From NCBI RefSeq assembly GCF_037893015.1, contig NC_133663.1, positions 2,927,378 through 2,991,377 on the forward strand: a DNA stretch of 64,000 bases, given 5' to 3'. Below the pieces are notes generated by a model, which was not told the origin of the DNA, did not search any database, and worked only from the letters and a program-made list of their open reading frames with translations. Position numbers and translations under genes: made by a program. Shown here piece by piece: positions 1 through 13,307 of the stretch. The DNA comes from Macrotis lagotis. Its lineage: Eukaryota; Chordata; Mammalia; Peramelemorphia; Peramelidae. Each line of letters starts with the position of its first letter. Positions within the stretch are counted from its first letter, which is position 1.

Positions 1-1885
1 TAAATGTGCTAGAGCTGTCCATCTGTCAGCCAGCTGAAGGAGATGGTTTGGTGCTTTTTTTAGGTATTTTATCAATCTGGCTGTCTTCTGTAATCCCAGT
101 CCAATCGGAGTTAGAAAATACTAAGAGCTACATTGGCCCTAACAAAGCAACAAGGAATTCTTGAGCCTGGAGCCAAGCCGACTGACCTGCCTCCCACACC
201 TACAGTTACTCCCTTGGCAGGCAGACCTTGCTCATCCTTGGAGGATCCAGCCCACCGTGCTCTAGCGTCTCTTTGCTTCTCCTCGCATTGCGGACAAGAA
301 GGAAGCCTGATGCATTTATACTGTTTTCCTGGCTATATATACTTCACTTCTCATCAGTCCAATTTTCCCTTAATTCATTATAGCCTTGGTTTCTTGCTAC
401 AGAGAAATGTTTCATTCCTCAATGAGTAATACAGTCAGATCACAAAAGAATCTTGCTAAGTGGAGTATTGGGCCACTGAAAAGAATGAAATTGGAGGGGA
501 GGGAGTGATGTCTGGGTCTGGGATTCCAGGGGGCTCCCTGGGAGGTTAGAGGTAAAGTGTCCTCTCAGGGGTCACATGGTAGCAATGTGGCCAGGACAGA
601 AACCTTGCCCAGCTGGTCCTAACCGTGAGGTCAAGGTTGGCACTATTCATCACCCTATACTGACTCTCTAAGGGGATGTTTCTGTCCCTTTTGGATCCTC
701 GGGCCACAATGTTGGCCCAGAATAAACCCTTAATAGTTTGTATTGAATGACTAAATTGCCTAGATCATGCCACAAGAGCTCATAACTGTCCACCAGTGCC
801 ACTTTCCTTAATGGGAGTCCAGGTGGCCTAGTGGAGATTCTGATGTTCTACATGTTCAGAGGGAAGCATTGGCCGTCCTGGCCTAAAAACCCTAGTCATT
901 CATCTCCAATACTTAAGCCCTTTTGGGAAGCTGTATGCCTCTTTGGGGCTTTTCTGAATTTACTTTTCTTTTAAAATTATCTCCCTATCCTAGAGAAAGA
1001 TTAATTAGGAATTCCACTTGGATTGCCCCAATGCATCAGCAGGGGTTTTGGGGGGAATTTTTGGCTGCTTGAAGGTGAGGGAAAGGAGGAAATTCTCATC
1101 TGGACTGCTCCTGAAGTCCTGGATCAATCCCCGAGTTGATCACCACTGGGGGGCCTTCTTTCCCAGTTCCCAGAGAGCAGGGAACTGATCTTTCTCAGGT
1201 TTCTCTCAGGAAATCCTGAGGACCTGAAGTTTCTGCAACTGTTGTCCCAGAAAGAGTGGGATCCAACTTAGAATGTAATGGGCTGATCATAAAGAAACCA
1301 CAGGTCATGAGTCACCTTGTTTCCATTTAGCATTCCTCAGACCCTCCCCTGATTTCTTCAGAATAACTGACATACTTGTCATTCATCAGTGGCATCACAG
1401 GACCAGGTCGCCCCAAGTCCCTCCCAAGAAAATCAAGTCTTTGAAGATCCTGGAGCTGAGGAAAGACATTCTCCAAGAGATGTATTAGGAAGATGAGTTG
1501 GGCAGGAAGTGGGAAATAGGAGGCCCTGGAGGATTGGAGAACCCTGGTAGTCCAATGGAAAAGAGAAGAGGGGCCCCAAGTTGGGCCAGCATCCTATGCA
1601 TTCCAGGGGATCAGAATCCTGACAATGGAGAAGGAGAGAAAGAAGGCCCTGAGGTCACCCCTGAGTGACTAGGAGGACTCCAATGTCACCCACAGGAAGG
1701 GGTTGAATTCAAGGGGAAGATGAAGAGTTCAGGTTTGGAGGGGATGGGAAGGGGCCTGACTGGCAATCAGGAGAGCCCACACGAAAGGTTCTCTTCTATG
1801 GAACCGCATCACCCCAGAGGCAGGGAGACAAGCTGGCCTCATTGTGTCAAGAGATATGACTTCTATATGGATCAATATGATGTGT

Positions 1886-1934
1886 AATGATTTTAATAAC
1901 AACAACAATAACAACCATAATAATAATAATAAAT
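1886..1934. repeat. (AAC/AAT)n simple repeat
   Basis: AACAACAACAATAACAACC followed by ATAATAATAATAATAAAT: an imperfect trinucleotide tract. Confidence 0.7.
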
Positions 1935-2439
1935 TAGTTTCTAGAGATTTTTTCCAGGCAGGCTCTGGATCTGGGAAACTGTGAAAACAAAGTAGCTAAG
2001 AGAAATTTAGTTTTCTCAGGACATATCCTGTATTTTCCCCTGAATTATACTTGCCTGTGATAAGTGAAGTGAGTCAGTATAATTTGTACTGTATATATGC
2101 CCCAAACTATACAATTAACTCAGCTGTTCCCACAGGCTGGTCACAAGTGCCATCCTTGTATTGTCCTACATGCTGGGCTTGTCCTGGGAAGATCACTCAA
2201 GCCCCAAATCAGATTGTTCTGTGATCTGCCTGCACATTCAGGATCTTATAGAAACATCTGGCTCCCCAACAACAAGGGGGAACTCTTAGGAATGGAGCAA
2301 TAAGCTCCTTACAGAGGAAGTCATTAATAAACCCCTTTCTGATTTAATGATACCCTGTTGCTGTCCTGCTTTGTTATGACTCAGTAAAAGCCTGGTTCAT
2401 AAAAGCCTTTGCTTTTTTCCTTAATTTGTAAAATGAGTA

Positions 2440-2760
2440 TTTTAAAAGACTTTTTAAAATTCCTATTTTACTTTTTCCAATTACATGCAAAGGTAGTTTT
2501 CAATATTCATCCATTTGCAAGTGTATGAGTTCCACATTTTCTACCACCCTCTCTTCCCTCCCCCCCTCTCCATGGTAGTGAACAATCTGGGAAAAGTTGT
2601 GGAATGAACAATCAAGTTCAACATATGTGAAAGAAGAATTAGAGCTAAGAGGGGGGAAAAACACAGTAAAGAAAGAAATAACATAAAAATTATTTTAACT
2701 TTGAGATTAATTACCACCCCTTTTCCTTTTAACAAAATAAATTCTACTCCACCCCTTTAT
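2440..2760 (-). repeat. L1-type LINE 3' region, antisense
   Basis: It is T-rich with TTTTTCCAATTACATGCAAA and the CTTCCCTCCCC stretch, a pattern that recurs at 31.26, 31.67, 33.15, 12.6 and 25.4 kb in this window. It matches the reverse complement of marsupial L1-type tails. Confidence 0.45.
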
Positions 2761-4426
2761 TCTAACTCTGTGTGTAACTCTCATTTTCATTGTTTCTTGA
2801 AAGCAGCATATTGTTGCATTGGGATTTTTTCATCTGCTATCCATTTCTGTTTTATGGGTCAATTTATCCCATTCACATTCTAAGCTCTCCCTACTTGTGC
2901 CCTCCATCTTGAAGTCCAGTGGGTGGTTCTGCCTCCTCCCTGAGCTGCCATCCACCTCCGAGCCCTTGTTCTGAATGGTTATTGCAGGGAGGGTGCTCTC
3001 TATTCCTGGTATGTCTGCTCAAAACAGACCAGAGATGCTATCTGAATGGCAATCAGCCAGCATCCTTGAGGTGAGCCTTGGCTAGCCTCCCCCTAGTCCT
3101 TCACCGCCCATTTTCCAACTTTATACTCCTGCCTTCCCCATTCCACTGGGGCTGCCCTGGCCTCCAATGGGCATATGGGGCCCTCTGCCAGGCTTTCTCA
3201 GCAGCTTCCTGCCCATTGCTGGGGCAGATACACAGGTGGCTACATTCACAGAGAGAGCTGGCACAAAGCCTTGCTCAGTGACTAAGCTTGTATCCCAGAA
3301 CATTGAAAAAGGGTGTTCTGAACCCCTTAGTTCCTGCCATGGGAAGGGTTTATTTCCCACCATAAAAAGATAAACAGCAGTTCTCTCTGGATGGTAAAAC
3401 AGGTTCTGTGAGTCCCAGGAATCAGGTTCTAGACAGAGAGGAGAGGGCTGGACATTGTACCTTCCCTGACCCCCCCATCCTCCAGGGCCCTTTGCACTGT
3501 CCGGGGGCCCTGCCTGAGCAGTTGTTGGGAGGGTTTATCATTCACCACAGCAGCAATGAGGAAACCCGAGTGCCTTGCCTATCTTACCCATGGAAGTCTC
3601 TGTGGGTTGGGAACATCCGGGATTATGGTGGATTAAAAGCTGAAAGGCCGGAGCTCTACACAGATTCTTGCCACAACAAAAGTTTCTTCTTTCCCTCCTA
3701 TTTAATAGGAAAAAATAAAAGAATCTATTGAACAATAACAGCAGAATAGCAACTGAAACTCTCCCCATGCTGAGCTCCTGCCCTGGCTGGTTGGAGGAAG
3801 GACCAGGTGCTCTTGTTCCTTTGTCTATCCACCTCCCCCACCCCAGATAACAGAGATCATATTTCATAACCTCTACATGGACAAGTTTGGTTGTTCTTTT
3901 TCCCTCTGACTTTTCCTGCAATCTTTCATTGCCAGAAAAAACACAGGAAGTGTAGAGATGAATTAGTTGGGCATTTGACATGAGGACAGTTGCCAAAGGT
4001 CATTTGGATGTGTTGTAAAAACAGAAACTATATACAGCAAATCATCAGGCTTCTCTGAGAAGATGCCATCAGCAGGAGCCTGAGGATCTCATCACAGGCT
4101 CAGCTCAAGAGCAGGGATGAAGATGGCCCCCCTACGCACCTGGAGTGCCCAAGGACCAAAAGGATAAGGAACAGTCAGAAAGAGGCAGAGGATGGGTGCT
4201 TGGGGCAGACCCAGCCTGTACAAACTAGACAAAGACAGGCTGAACAAGAGGTAGTTAACATGGGGAGGCACTAGAGCTAAGGATGAGGTCAAATGAATGT
4301 CCCCCACTTGTGAGCATGAGGACAAGGCAGTCCTTCCTTCAGTCCTCCATTGGCCTCTCACTCCTTTCTGTTGTCCAGCTTCAAACCCTACCACTGTCTT
4401 GAAGATTCTCAATGATCTCACATTCA

Positions 4427-4540
4427 ACTGAGATCAATGTATAACATGGAACCAATGTAAAGACTAACAGAATGCCTCTGTTGGGGGTGGAGGGAGGGAG
4501 GCAAGAATGGGGGGGAAATTGTAAAACTCAAAATAAAATC
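4427..4540 (+). repeat. L1 3' UTR fragment
   Basis: It contains ACATGGAACCAATGTAAAGAC, a G-rich stretch and ATTGTAAAACTCAAAATAAA, the same order of blocks as the longer copy at 7929-8530. The young SINE at 4541 sits inside it. Confidence 0.65.
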
Positions 4541-4695
4541 TTTTTTTTTAGATTTTTTTTTCAAGGCAATGGGGTTAAGTGGCTTGCCCAAGGCCACACA
4601 GCTAGGTAATTATTAAGTGCCTGAGGCCAGATTTGAACTCAGGTATTCCTGACTCCAAGGCCAGTGCTCTATCCACTGAACCACCTAGCCACTCC
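4541..4695 (-). repeat. tRNA-derived SINE, antisense, with target-site duplication
   Basis: On this strand it reads poly-T, then GGGGTTAAGTGGCTTGCCCA, and ends at CACCTAGCCACTCC. The 11-bp direct repeat ATAAAATCTTT flanks it at 4533-4543 and 4696-4706, so it inserted into the L1 tail. Confidence 0.85.
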
Positions 4696-4964
4696 ATAAA
4701 ATCTTTCTTAAAAAAAAAGATTCTCAATGATTTCAACACTAAGGTCAATTGCCCTAATGCTCCTCCCTCTTGACCCTTCTGACCCTTCTAACATGGTTGC
4801 CTACTCTCCCCTCCCTCCCATGACACCCTTTTTTCAAGTTTCATTATTATCATTATTCTTAGACAATTGTTTTCTACTTTATTATAATTATTACTAGACA
4901 GCTTTCTTCCAGTTCGTTATTTTTAGTGTTGTCATAATCATCAACAACAATTTTATGAGTAATG

Positions 4965-5205
4965 ATAATAAAACCTTCCATTTGCATAACACTTGAAAGT
5001 TTGCAAAATGCTTTACCATCTCAACAACCCAAGGAAAATCGATGCTATTGTGATAACCATTTTCCAAAGGAGGAAACTGAGTCTGGTCAAAATTAAGTGA
5101 CTTGTTCATGGTGACGCAATTCATAAGTATCCAAGGTCAGGTGTGAATTCCAATCTTCCTAACTTCTGTCTCAGCACCCTATCTCACCTGTCTGGCCTCA
5201 TCCTC
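4965..5205 (-). repeat. MIR/CORE-type SINE relic, antisense
   Basis: GTTTGCAAAATGCTTTACC, GAGGAAACTGAG and AAGTGACTTG occur in the order expected of a reverse-complement CORE SINE, followed by a diverged head. Confidence 0.6.
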
Positions 5206-5509
5206 AATCCTCGATCCTGGAACCCTGGGCAGCGGCCATTCATCTGCCATACCTAATCCATTTGGCTTCTGAGAAATACTCATTAAATTTTGTGGAATTG
5301 GGTAAAACTTCTAGCCAGAACAGTGGAGGCTTCCTAGTGGACCTTTCCTTCTTAGTGTATACCTGTCCAAAGTATCTTCCCTCTTCTCTCTCCCAGAAGC
5401 CAGCATCTTGAGTAGGAGAAACATTAAGAAAGCCCTAAAAGGGTATAAACAAAGGTGGGGGGGCGGGGTAGGGAGGCAATCGTCACTCTTGGTTTGAAAA
5501 AGTATTGGA

Positions 5510-5664
5510 GGGGCGGCTAGGTGGTGCAGTGGATAAAGCACCGGCCCTGGAGTCAGGAGGACCTGGGTCCAAATGCAAATCAAAGACACTTAATAATTAC
5601 CTACCTGTGTGGCCTTGGGCAAGCCACTTAACCCCATTTGCCTTTCCCAAACCTAAAAAAAAAA
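5510..5664 (+). repeat. tRNA-derived SINE, sense
   Basis: A complete copy: head GGGGCGGCTAGGTGGTGCAG (A-box region), GACCTGGGTCCAAAT (B-box region), a body ending in AACCCCATTTGCC, and a poly-A tail. It is one of only two clearly sense copies of this family in the window. Confidence 0.85.
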
Positions 5665-6289
5665 GAACTGGAGATGAGGATTGGACAAGGACAAGATAGA
5701 AGAATGTTCTAAGATCTTTGCTTGTTTCAATCTCTGATTTCATTTTGATAAGGACATTTCCTGTGAAGAGAGTCCAAGTAAACAATTGTACTAGAATTTA
5801 TGGTCTTTGAGGACTAGGGTGGAGGGAGGGGCAGGGCAATGGGAGAGATCAAATGATTTACTCAGGGTCATGCAAATGGCATGAATGAGAAATGGGCTTT
5901 GAGTCTTCCTGATAACAAGGAAAATTCTCTACCTGTGATATTCCACATGGCATTTCATGCTAACTACTGAAAATGAAAGAATTCCCATCTCATTGCAGCC
6001 GATGCTCTGGCTCTCTCTCCCAATTCACACTGGATTGATGAGTTAGGTTCTAGAGACTTCTCCTAGCTAGGGGACCTTCAATGTTCCCATCAGTCAGAGA
6101 AGGAAAATGAACCAAGGTATCCCAGAGGACTTGCTCAGTGAATAGGCCATACTCACCCCAGGGTTAAGGCTATACCCTCAAAGAATTGGGGTAAGCCTGG
6201 GTAAAAAAGGGGGGCAGGAAAGGGAGAGGGAGGAAGATGGATGGGTTGTGTTGGTCAGTCTGGAGATAGGCAGGGCACCTAGAGTTCTC

Positions 6290-6575
6290 ATTTCTAGAAC
6301 CTTCTAAGGTTTGCAAAGTGATCTATGTGTGTGTACTCAGGCAGGTATAATTTATATGTGTATACACATATGATCTAAATGTCCATGTATGTATGATCTA
6401 TGTTTACACAGAGCTATGTATGTAAGTCTAGTTGAACCTCATTCGAGCCCTAGCAGAGAGAGGCTGATTTAACTCCTTTTCCTAGATGAGGCTCAGCAAG
6501 GCTGAGAGGGTGCGTCTGCCAGCCGGGCCACGTGGCCTCCCAGTCCAGGGTACCAACCCCAGACTTTATTCCCTT
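6290..6575 (-). repeat. MIR-type relic, antisense
   Basis: It has TAAGGTTTGCAAAGTGATC, then an interrupting TG/TATG-rich stretch, then CCTTTTCCTAGATGAGGCTC, as in reverse-complement MIR. Confidence 0.4.
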
Positions 6576-7928
6576 TATGATTCTGAGCTGCCCCAAGTCC
6601 AGAAGCCTGGCCCCTGGAGTTAGCTTGCTGCTGCTACTGAAGTTGGTGGTAGTGGAAGGGATCTGGGCTTACAGAACTCCTCCCACCCAAAGTGGGGACC
6701 CATCTAGGCCCAGCCCAGTTTAGCCCAAACCTAGGGCTTCTAGACCTCCAGCCTAGGCCTTCTCTGTCTCCCCTGGGGCCTGCCTCTGAGAGTCCTGGGA
6801 GCTGACTGAAAGGTCACTTTGCAGGGTGTGGGAAGGAGGAAGGGGCAGCTGCCGCGGATGTTTGCCTTCCCCAGCACCTGAAGGGAGTCACCTGGCTGGG
6901 ATCCTGGGCTGTAGCTGTCAGCCCCCAGGGATGGTGAAGTCAGTGGGGAAACTGGTGACCCCAGCTTCCTGGGTCAAGAAACCCAGCTCAGGAGACCCCT
7001 CCTCCATGAGGCCTTGCCTGACCCCCCCCCCCAGCTGTCAGGGCCCCTCAAATGACCTTTCAGTCCTTCATCTTTTGGGGACCCAGAGAATTTCTTTTTC
7101 AATCTAAAGACAGTAAAGATTCTCCCTGGGAGGAGGAGAGTACAGCGTGTAGAACCAGTGCAGCCAGCACGTCTTTACCAGCATCTGCATTTCTTCTGAA
7201 GTTATCTCTAGTCATAGGAAAAGGTTGCTCTAAGCCACTACTGACTAGAGAAACAAGTAAAACAACCTCTGAGACACCATCCTGTCGGATTGGCTGATGG
7301 GTAGAAAAGGGAATGACAAATGCTGGCATGCTGTGGACAAGCAGGCTCGGGGAAGCATTGTTGGTGGAGCAGTGATGTGCCGTGGTACTCACAATGGTCT
7401 CTGCCCAGGGTCCCAGGTGCTTTTTTCCCTCAACAGTTTGCCAAAGGGACATTTCTGAAGCACCAGCTGATCTCGCCACATCCACCCCTTCTCCTGAAAT
7501 CTCTGGCTGGGTCCCTATCTGAACTTCTGGGTCTGGTTGGACATGGAAGCCCTGTTGAGGCCAGCTCTGCTAATATCCCAGGCTTCATCTTCCCTCGTCC
7601 ATTCAGAGCTCTAGCCTCTCAGACTTACTTGCTCCTGCATTTGTTCGTCCCATGAATGCCCTCTGTGCCCCCCCCAGTTCCTATTCTCCCCTCCCCCCAA
7701 GCCTGGAATGCACTCTTTCCTCTAACTGTGAAGTCCCAAGCTCCTTTGGGTTGAATGTAAGCTCTTTGAGAGCAAAAAGGCATCAGTTAGGAAAAAGTAG
7801 TTAATTAATGACTCAATCCAAAGCTATTTGTTAAGCACTGATTTTCTAATTGCTGAGGCTACAAAGAAAAACAATAAACCCCAGGCTTCAAGAAACTCAC
7901 ATCCTGATGAAAAAGGGTAAAAACATCA

Positions 7929-8530
7929 CTTGTACAAAAATATTCATAGCAGCCCTGTTTGTGGTGGCAAAGAATTGGAAATCAAGTGAATGTCCTTCCA
8001 TTGGGAAATGGCTTAGCAGACTGTGGTATATGTATGTCATGGAACACTATTATTCTATTAGTGGAGGGATGGGAATTCAGGGAAGGCCGGAGGGATTTGC
8101 CTGAATTGATGCTGAGTGAGATGAGCAGAACCAGAAGAACATTGTATAACATGGGGGCGATGATCAACCTTGATGGACTTGCTCATTCCATCAGTGCAAC
8201 AACCAGGGACAATTTGGGGCTGTCTGCAATGGAGAATACTATCTGCATCCAGAGAAACAATTGTGGAGTTTGAACAAAGACCAAGGACTATTACCTTCAG
8301 TTTAGGAAAAAAATCTGCTATCTTATTGTCTGATCTTGCTCTCTTAGACTTTTTGTCTCTTCCTTTAGGATCTGATTTCTGTTTCATCCCATTCAATTTG
8401 GATCAATGTACAACATGGAAACAATGTAAAGACTGGCAAATTGCTTTCTGTGGGGGGTGGAGGAGGCAAGTGAGATTGGGGGGAAAATTGTAAAACTCAA
8501 AATAAATAAAATCTTTAATAAAAAAAGAAA
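7929..8530 (+). repeat. L1 3' end (3' part of ORF2 and 3' UTR)
   Basis: AATATTCATAGCAGCCCTGT, AAGAATTGGAAATCAAG and TGGTATATGT are the L1 3'-end blocks also seen in other mammals. They are followed by GCTGAGTGAGATGAGCAGAA and a marsupial-type tail ending AAATAAAATCTTTAATAAAA. Small frames in it are broken. Confidence 0.75.
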
Positions 8531-8639
8531 TATTTTGTTGTAAGAGAAGCCAATTTGCTCTACTAAATCCACTTTTTAAATAATCAATAAATAATGTGGG
8601 GTTCTGTATTCCCTTTTCTTTCTTTTAAATATATGATTA

Positions 8640-9200
8640 TAAAGATGTGGAAAAAGAAACATCCTATGGTGGAGACAAAATGCAAATAACTTTGTAGGCA
8701 AGATAGAGACAATGCAAATGGACAGTGATCTCAGGAGGGAAGTGGGGGGGGGGCACAAGAAAGCCCCCTGAGGAGATAGAACTTTGAACTGAGTTCTGAA
8801 AGGAGCCAGGAGGCTTTGGTCCCCACCATGGTAGACAGCCAATGTGACAAGCAAGGTTTGGGAATGGGAATTGCATACAAGGGACAGAAAGTGACCGGTT
8901 GGGGGCTGACAGGGGTGAGAAGCCTGGAAAAAGAGGAATGGGCAGGTGAGGAAGAATGAAGCCCAAGCTGAGTAGCTTGTCTTTGCTCCTGAAGGAGCCA
9001 AGAGGGTTTAGTGAGTAGAGGAGGAACATGATCAGAGCTGGACTTCATGTGTCTTCATAGAGGATGGGGTGGAGTGGGGAGAGACTTGAACCAGGCAGCT
9101 CCTGCCCCCAACAGCTAGTGCAGTACATGTGTGAGGTGAGGAAGGCCTGGGGGTGGGGGAAGGGTCCGAAGAGAGGCGGGGGCATATTCAAAAGCTGTTG
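8640..9200 (-). repeat. L2/L3-type LINE 3' fragment, antisense
   Basis: A purine-rich stretch with TGAACTGAGTTCTGAAAGGA and GTGGGGAGAGACTTGAACCAG. It resembles the reverse complement of the L2 3' end, which is clearer at 20.45-22.2 kb. Confidence 0.4.
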
Positions 9201-9562
9201 TAAATTAATTGGATGAATTCAGATGAGAAGTCAAGGACATTGCCTCTAATTAGGACATCAGTGGAGCAGATGGGAGGTCTAGATGTTGGGGAAACACACA
9301 TCAGCTTCATCGTGGCCATCCTCCCCATCAAGTTTTTAGGAGATAAACTCATCATAGATAGACTCAATCCCAGGAAAGTCAGTAGCTGGAGATGCTGTCA
9401 TTTTCCCCTTCTTCCCTCACCCACTTTTCCCCATTTCTCCTCTTACCCCCCCATCCCACCTTCTTTTCCTCTGCCCTTTCCCATAGCCTGGCCTTATAGA
9501 AGGCCCAAACCTTAGCCATCTCTCCATTTCCCACCAGTGGTTCTGTTTGGTCTTGATTTCTC

Positions 9563-9592
9563 CATCACCATCATCATCATCATCATCATACC
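9563..9592. repeat. (ATC)n microsatellite
   Basis: About eight ATC units, slightly imperfect at the ends. Confidence 0.8.
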
Positions 9593-10007
9593 CTCAAATG
9601 GGAAACCTTCCCCTCCTCCCACCTTATAGCTTCCTCTTCTGGACTGTCTTCCCCCAATAGATTGGAAACACCTTGTGGGCAAGAACTCTTTCTTGTTCGA
9701 CTTTGTATTCCCAGCACTTAGGATAGTATTTGGCTCACAGAAGGTGCCTAATTTTTAAAAATTTAATTAATTTATTATATCATAATAAAATAGTTCCTGC
9801 CCTCAAAGACAACAAATTATATATAGGTATATGCAAAGTATATGTATTTAAAAACTTGAGCTATTTTTTTTTAATTTTTTGAGGAGGGGAAGTTGTCCTA
9901 GCAGCTGAAGAAGGGAGATCAAGACAGGCTTCAGGTGGAAGATGATGGAAACAAACAGTTCTAAGAGGTGAAGAAGGAGCCGCTCATTGAATCTTTCTCT
10001 CCTGATA

Positions 10008-10190
10008 AATTGTACCACAGTGGAGAGAGCACTGGGCCTGGAGGCAGGAGTGCCTGAGTTCAGATATGACCTCAGACACTTCCCAGCTGAGTGACCCCTG
10101 GGCAAGTCACTTCCCCCGTTTGCCTCAGTTTTTTCATCTGTAAAATGGGGATAACAGCAGTCATCTCTCAGAATTGTTGTAAGGAGCATG
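10008..10190 (+). repeat. MIR/MON1-type CORE SINE, sense
   Basis: AGAGCACTGGGCCTGGAGGC, CCTCAGACACTTCCCAGCTG, GGGCAAGTCACTTC and TGTAAAATGGGGATAA follow in the canonical CORE-SINE order. Confidence 0.75.
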
Positions 10191-10193
10191 TGA

Positions 10194-10312
10194 GTTTTTT
10201 TTAGGTTTTTGCAAGGCAATGGGGTTAAGTGGCTTGCCCGAGGTCACACAGCTAGGTCATTATTAAGTGTCTGAAAGCATATTTGAACTCAGGTCCTTCT
10301 GACTTCAGGGCT
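10194..10312 (-). repeat. tRNA-derived SINE, antisense, 5' truncated
   Basis: Poly-T, GGTTTTTGCAAGGCAATGGG and TTTGAACTCAGGTCC are present. The head (GCCACCTAG) is missing. Confidence 0.75.
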
Positions 10313-10554
10313 AGAACCTGGCATAGAATGGGCTATTTACTTAGTTTCCTCCCTTTCCCTTTTTCCCCAAGTCTAACACAATTTTGACAACAAAGTAGGT
10401 ACTAACTGCATAGAGGCAAGCTGTGTGGCCCTGGAGAAGTTTCCTCATCCATCAAATGAGCTGGAGAAGGACATGGCAAACTCCTCCAGTATCTCTGCCG
10501 AGAAGACCCTAATTGAGATCAGAGAGTCAGATATGATTGTGCTGGGCATGGTTC

Positions 10555-10745
10555 TAGGACTTATTAAAATGTTACCTCATTGAGTCCTCACATGAGGCAT
10601 TATCCCCACTTTACTGATGAAGAAACTAGGCTGGCAGCAAGGGAGTGACATACCCAGCACCACCCAACCATTAAGTGTCTGGGGTTGGATTTGAACTCAG
10701 ATCTTCCTGAACCTAGGTCTCTCTGCCTTTCCACTGCTCCAACAG
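10555..10745 (-). repeat. MIR-type SINE, antisense
   Basis: CCCCACTTTACTGATGAAGA, AAGTGTCTGGGGTTGGATTT and GAACTCAGATCTTCCT follow the reverse-complement MIR order. Confidence 0.65.
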
Positions 10746-12594
10746 CGGCCAAGCAGAACAAGGCTAATCTCTCTTTCCTGAGGCAGCCCTCACACCTGAC
10801 AATGGAGGTCAGGTCTTCCCTTCTCTCCTTATTTTTAGAATGTCGCTGCAATCTCAGGCATGGACCCAAGGCTGCCTTGATTCAATGTTCTTCTAAGAAG
10901 TAGATCCTCTTTCTGGGGCTGGGGCCTGGCTCCTCTGGGCAGCGTAGGGCCATGTCAGACCTCTCATTCCTCCCTTGGGAGGGGGGCATTCTCCAGATCT
11001 TCCTTCATACTGTTTGAGCTAAAGAGGAAGTCCCAGGGTTTGCCAAATTACAAATAGCTTTTTAGTCACCCAAGGGCAATTGATGTCCTGCCTGCCTGCC
11101 TGGGTGTGCCCCTAGTTAGTGATGAGATGCCAACTGAGCACATGGGGCCAATGCCCCAGAGAATAACTTTTCCTATTGTTGGATAATGTCAAACATTATC
11201 ATTGTATCCCAGGACCAAGCCACATCAGGAGGACCTTAGAGAAAGTGAACCAGGCTCCCTTGCTATCTCTGCCCCATTCCCATCATCTCTATGGAAGAAG
11301 TGGGGGAGTGGAGAAGTTCTAGAAAGCCTCACAAGAGCTAACTGTGAGTGCTGACTCTGCCTCTCTTTGTGGCTTGGTGCAAGTCTCTCAGTCTCTTGGA
11401 GGCTGATGGAGGTTTCTCCCATCAGCTGGGTTGCTACCCCCTCCTCACCATGGATGACTTAGCCAATGAGTCAGGGCAGGCATCTGAGGCCCAGGGGCAG
11501 ACAGGGCTTGGGCCATATTTGAAGCCTCCTGACTTGGAGGCTCATTCTCTATTGACCTGGCCCCATAGTGCCTCAGAGGGAGTATATGATACCATCAAAA
11601 TTGGTGGGGTACTAGGGCCTCAGAAGGGAAGCCCCTCTCTGTTGGCCATCCCCAGGCCTGCATGGGGGGCCCAGGACTCCCCAGAAAGTTCTGGCCAGCA
11701 GAAGAGACAGGGGGCTCAGGCAAAGTGAAGCTCCAAAGTGGACACCTCGTCATTGAGCTTGTGATCCCTGAGAAGTGATGGTCCCAAGGAAGGAGTCCTA
11801 CTCACACAGGGAGGGCTCCTAGCCCAAGACTCTGAAGTTTTCTTTCATTCTCTGTTGACAAATGTAGGCCTAAACTCAATCTTTGGGATTGGGGCAGTCT
11901 CTGGGTGGGTGTGGCAAAATTTGGCCCAGTTGGACTCTGAAGAAAGGTTTTAGAGGAGAAGGAATTAAGTATTGATTAGATGCTGCCTCACTCAAAAAAA
12001 AGGGTGGGTGGAGGAGGAGATTTAAAGGGGCAGACCCAGAAGAAAGAGGTGCTCAGGAGTCTTGTGAATTTGGAGCTACCTGCCTCTTTCCACTGATGAA
12101 CTGGTTCTCTTTGAGGCTCCCAAGTGGCAGACCACGGTAAGAGTGAGTTCCCTCTTTCTTCTGGGTTCTAGTCTTGGCCTGCTGGGGAGACAAGCCCTTG
12201 TAGCTGAGAGACTTTGGAGAAAGAAGGCTGGGCTTTGAATCTCAGCCACTGCTTCATGTATCCCCCAGGCATGTGGACCCCAAGATCTTGTTCAAGTCAG
12301 TAAAGGAAAAGGTCCCTTCCACCAAAAGGGTCAATCTCCTGGGAATAAAGCTGCTTCTGCTGGCCCCTGAGGTCACCACTTCTCAGGGGCTGGGCTCCCC
12401 TACTGGAGGGTAGCTCTTCCCTTCTCACTTTCTTCTCCCTCTCCCCCACCAGCCTGCTGCCCCAGGGAAGCCTGGTGCAGGGAGCAAAGACAACCTAGTA
12501 ATAGGGTTGGTTTTACTGTTGAAGCTGAAGTAGTTTGACAAGATTTCCCTTTTTTGACTCTGATTTCTGTGCCTTATTTGGTTCTCCTGTTTTT

Positions 12595-13000
12595 AATTTA
12601 AAAATTGACATTTTATTGATACCTTTTTTTACATCACATTTATTTTGGGGTCTATTCCACTCTTTCTCACTTCCCAGTGAGCCAGTCTTAGGGAAAAGAA
12701 AGCATGCAGTAAAATCTTCCACACCTGTCAGTAAAGGCAGGGAGAGGAGGTGTGGGACTGGTCCATCCTCCTAGGAGAGGCCCCACCTCCCTGCCACTTT
12801 GGACTTCTCTACTCTAGGGTCCAGGAGGTTATTCTCTTCACCATTGCTTTCCTAATTCTGCCGACAACGTTGCATCAGTTCATATAAATCTTTCCACACT
12901 TCTGTAAAGTCATCTACATAATTTTTTTTTTTTACTGGAAAGCAGATTTCTATTATGTGATTTGTTTAACTGCTGTTTCAGTCACCATGAATATCCTGGT
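12595..13000 (-). repeat. L1-type tail, antisense
   Basis: TTTATTGATACCTTTTTTTACATCACATTT-like start (described only in part here), GTTGCATCAGTTCATATAAA and the CTGCTGTTTCAGTCACC block. This order of blocks recurs at 33.15 kb. Confidence 0.45.
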
Positions 13001-13307
13001 GTGTGTGTGTGGAACTATTCAGACAACATGGTGGCTGAGGTTGTAAGGGATTTTGTCATACATTGACTTTAAGCCATAGATGAAAGAAATCATCCAAGGT
13101 GGTCTTTGATTTCTCTGATTTATATCCCAGCAAAACTAACTCAGAAGGATCATTTTAGTCACTTAAAAAAAGAAAACCAAATAACACATTTCCATGATGA
13201 TAGGAGCAGCTCTTCCCTGCCTCAGTGGACTATCCTTTGCCTCTTTTCACAATTCCATCTAGATTTTACCATTTCTATTTTTTATCTTATTTTTTCTTTT
13301 CTTTTTC

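Noticed and set aside
1419..1890. A stretch with a protein-like reading on the + strand (LEILELRKDILQEMY and more)
   Set aside because: It has several stops, no splice borders and no recognisable family.
3538..3996. A 152-codon frame on the - strand
   Set aside because: Composition and lack of any recognisable domain or splice context suggest a chance frame.
12020..12140. A TTTAAAG box followed by a possible exon with a GTAAGA donor
   Set aside because: The signals are weak and isolated, with no open frame or downstream exon to support a gene.
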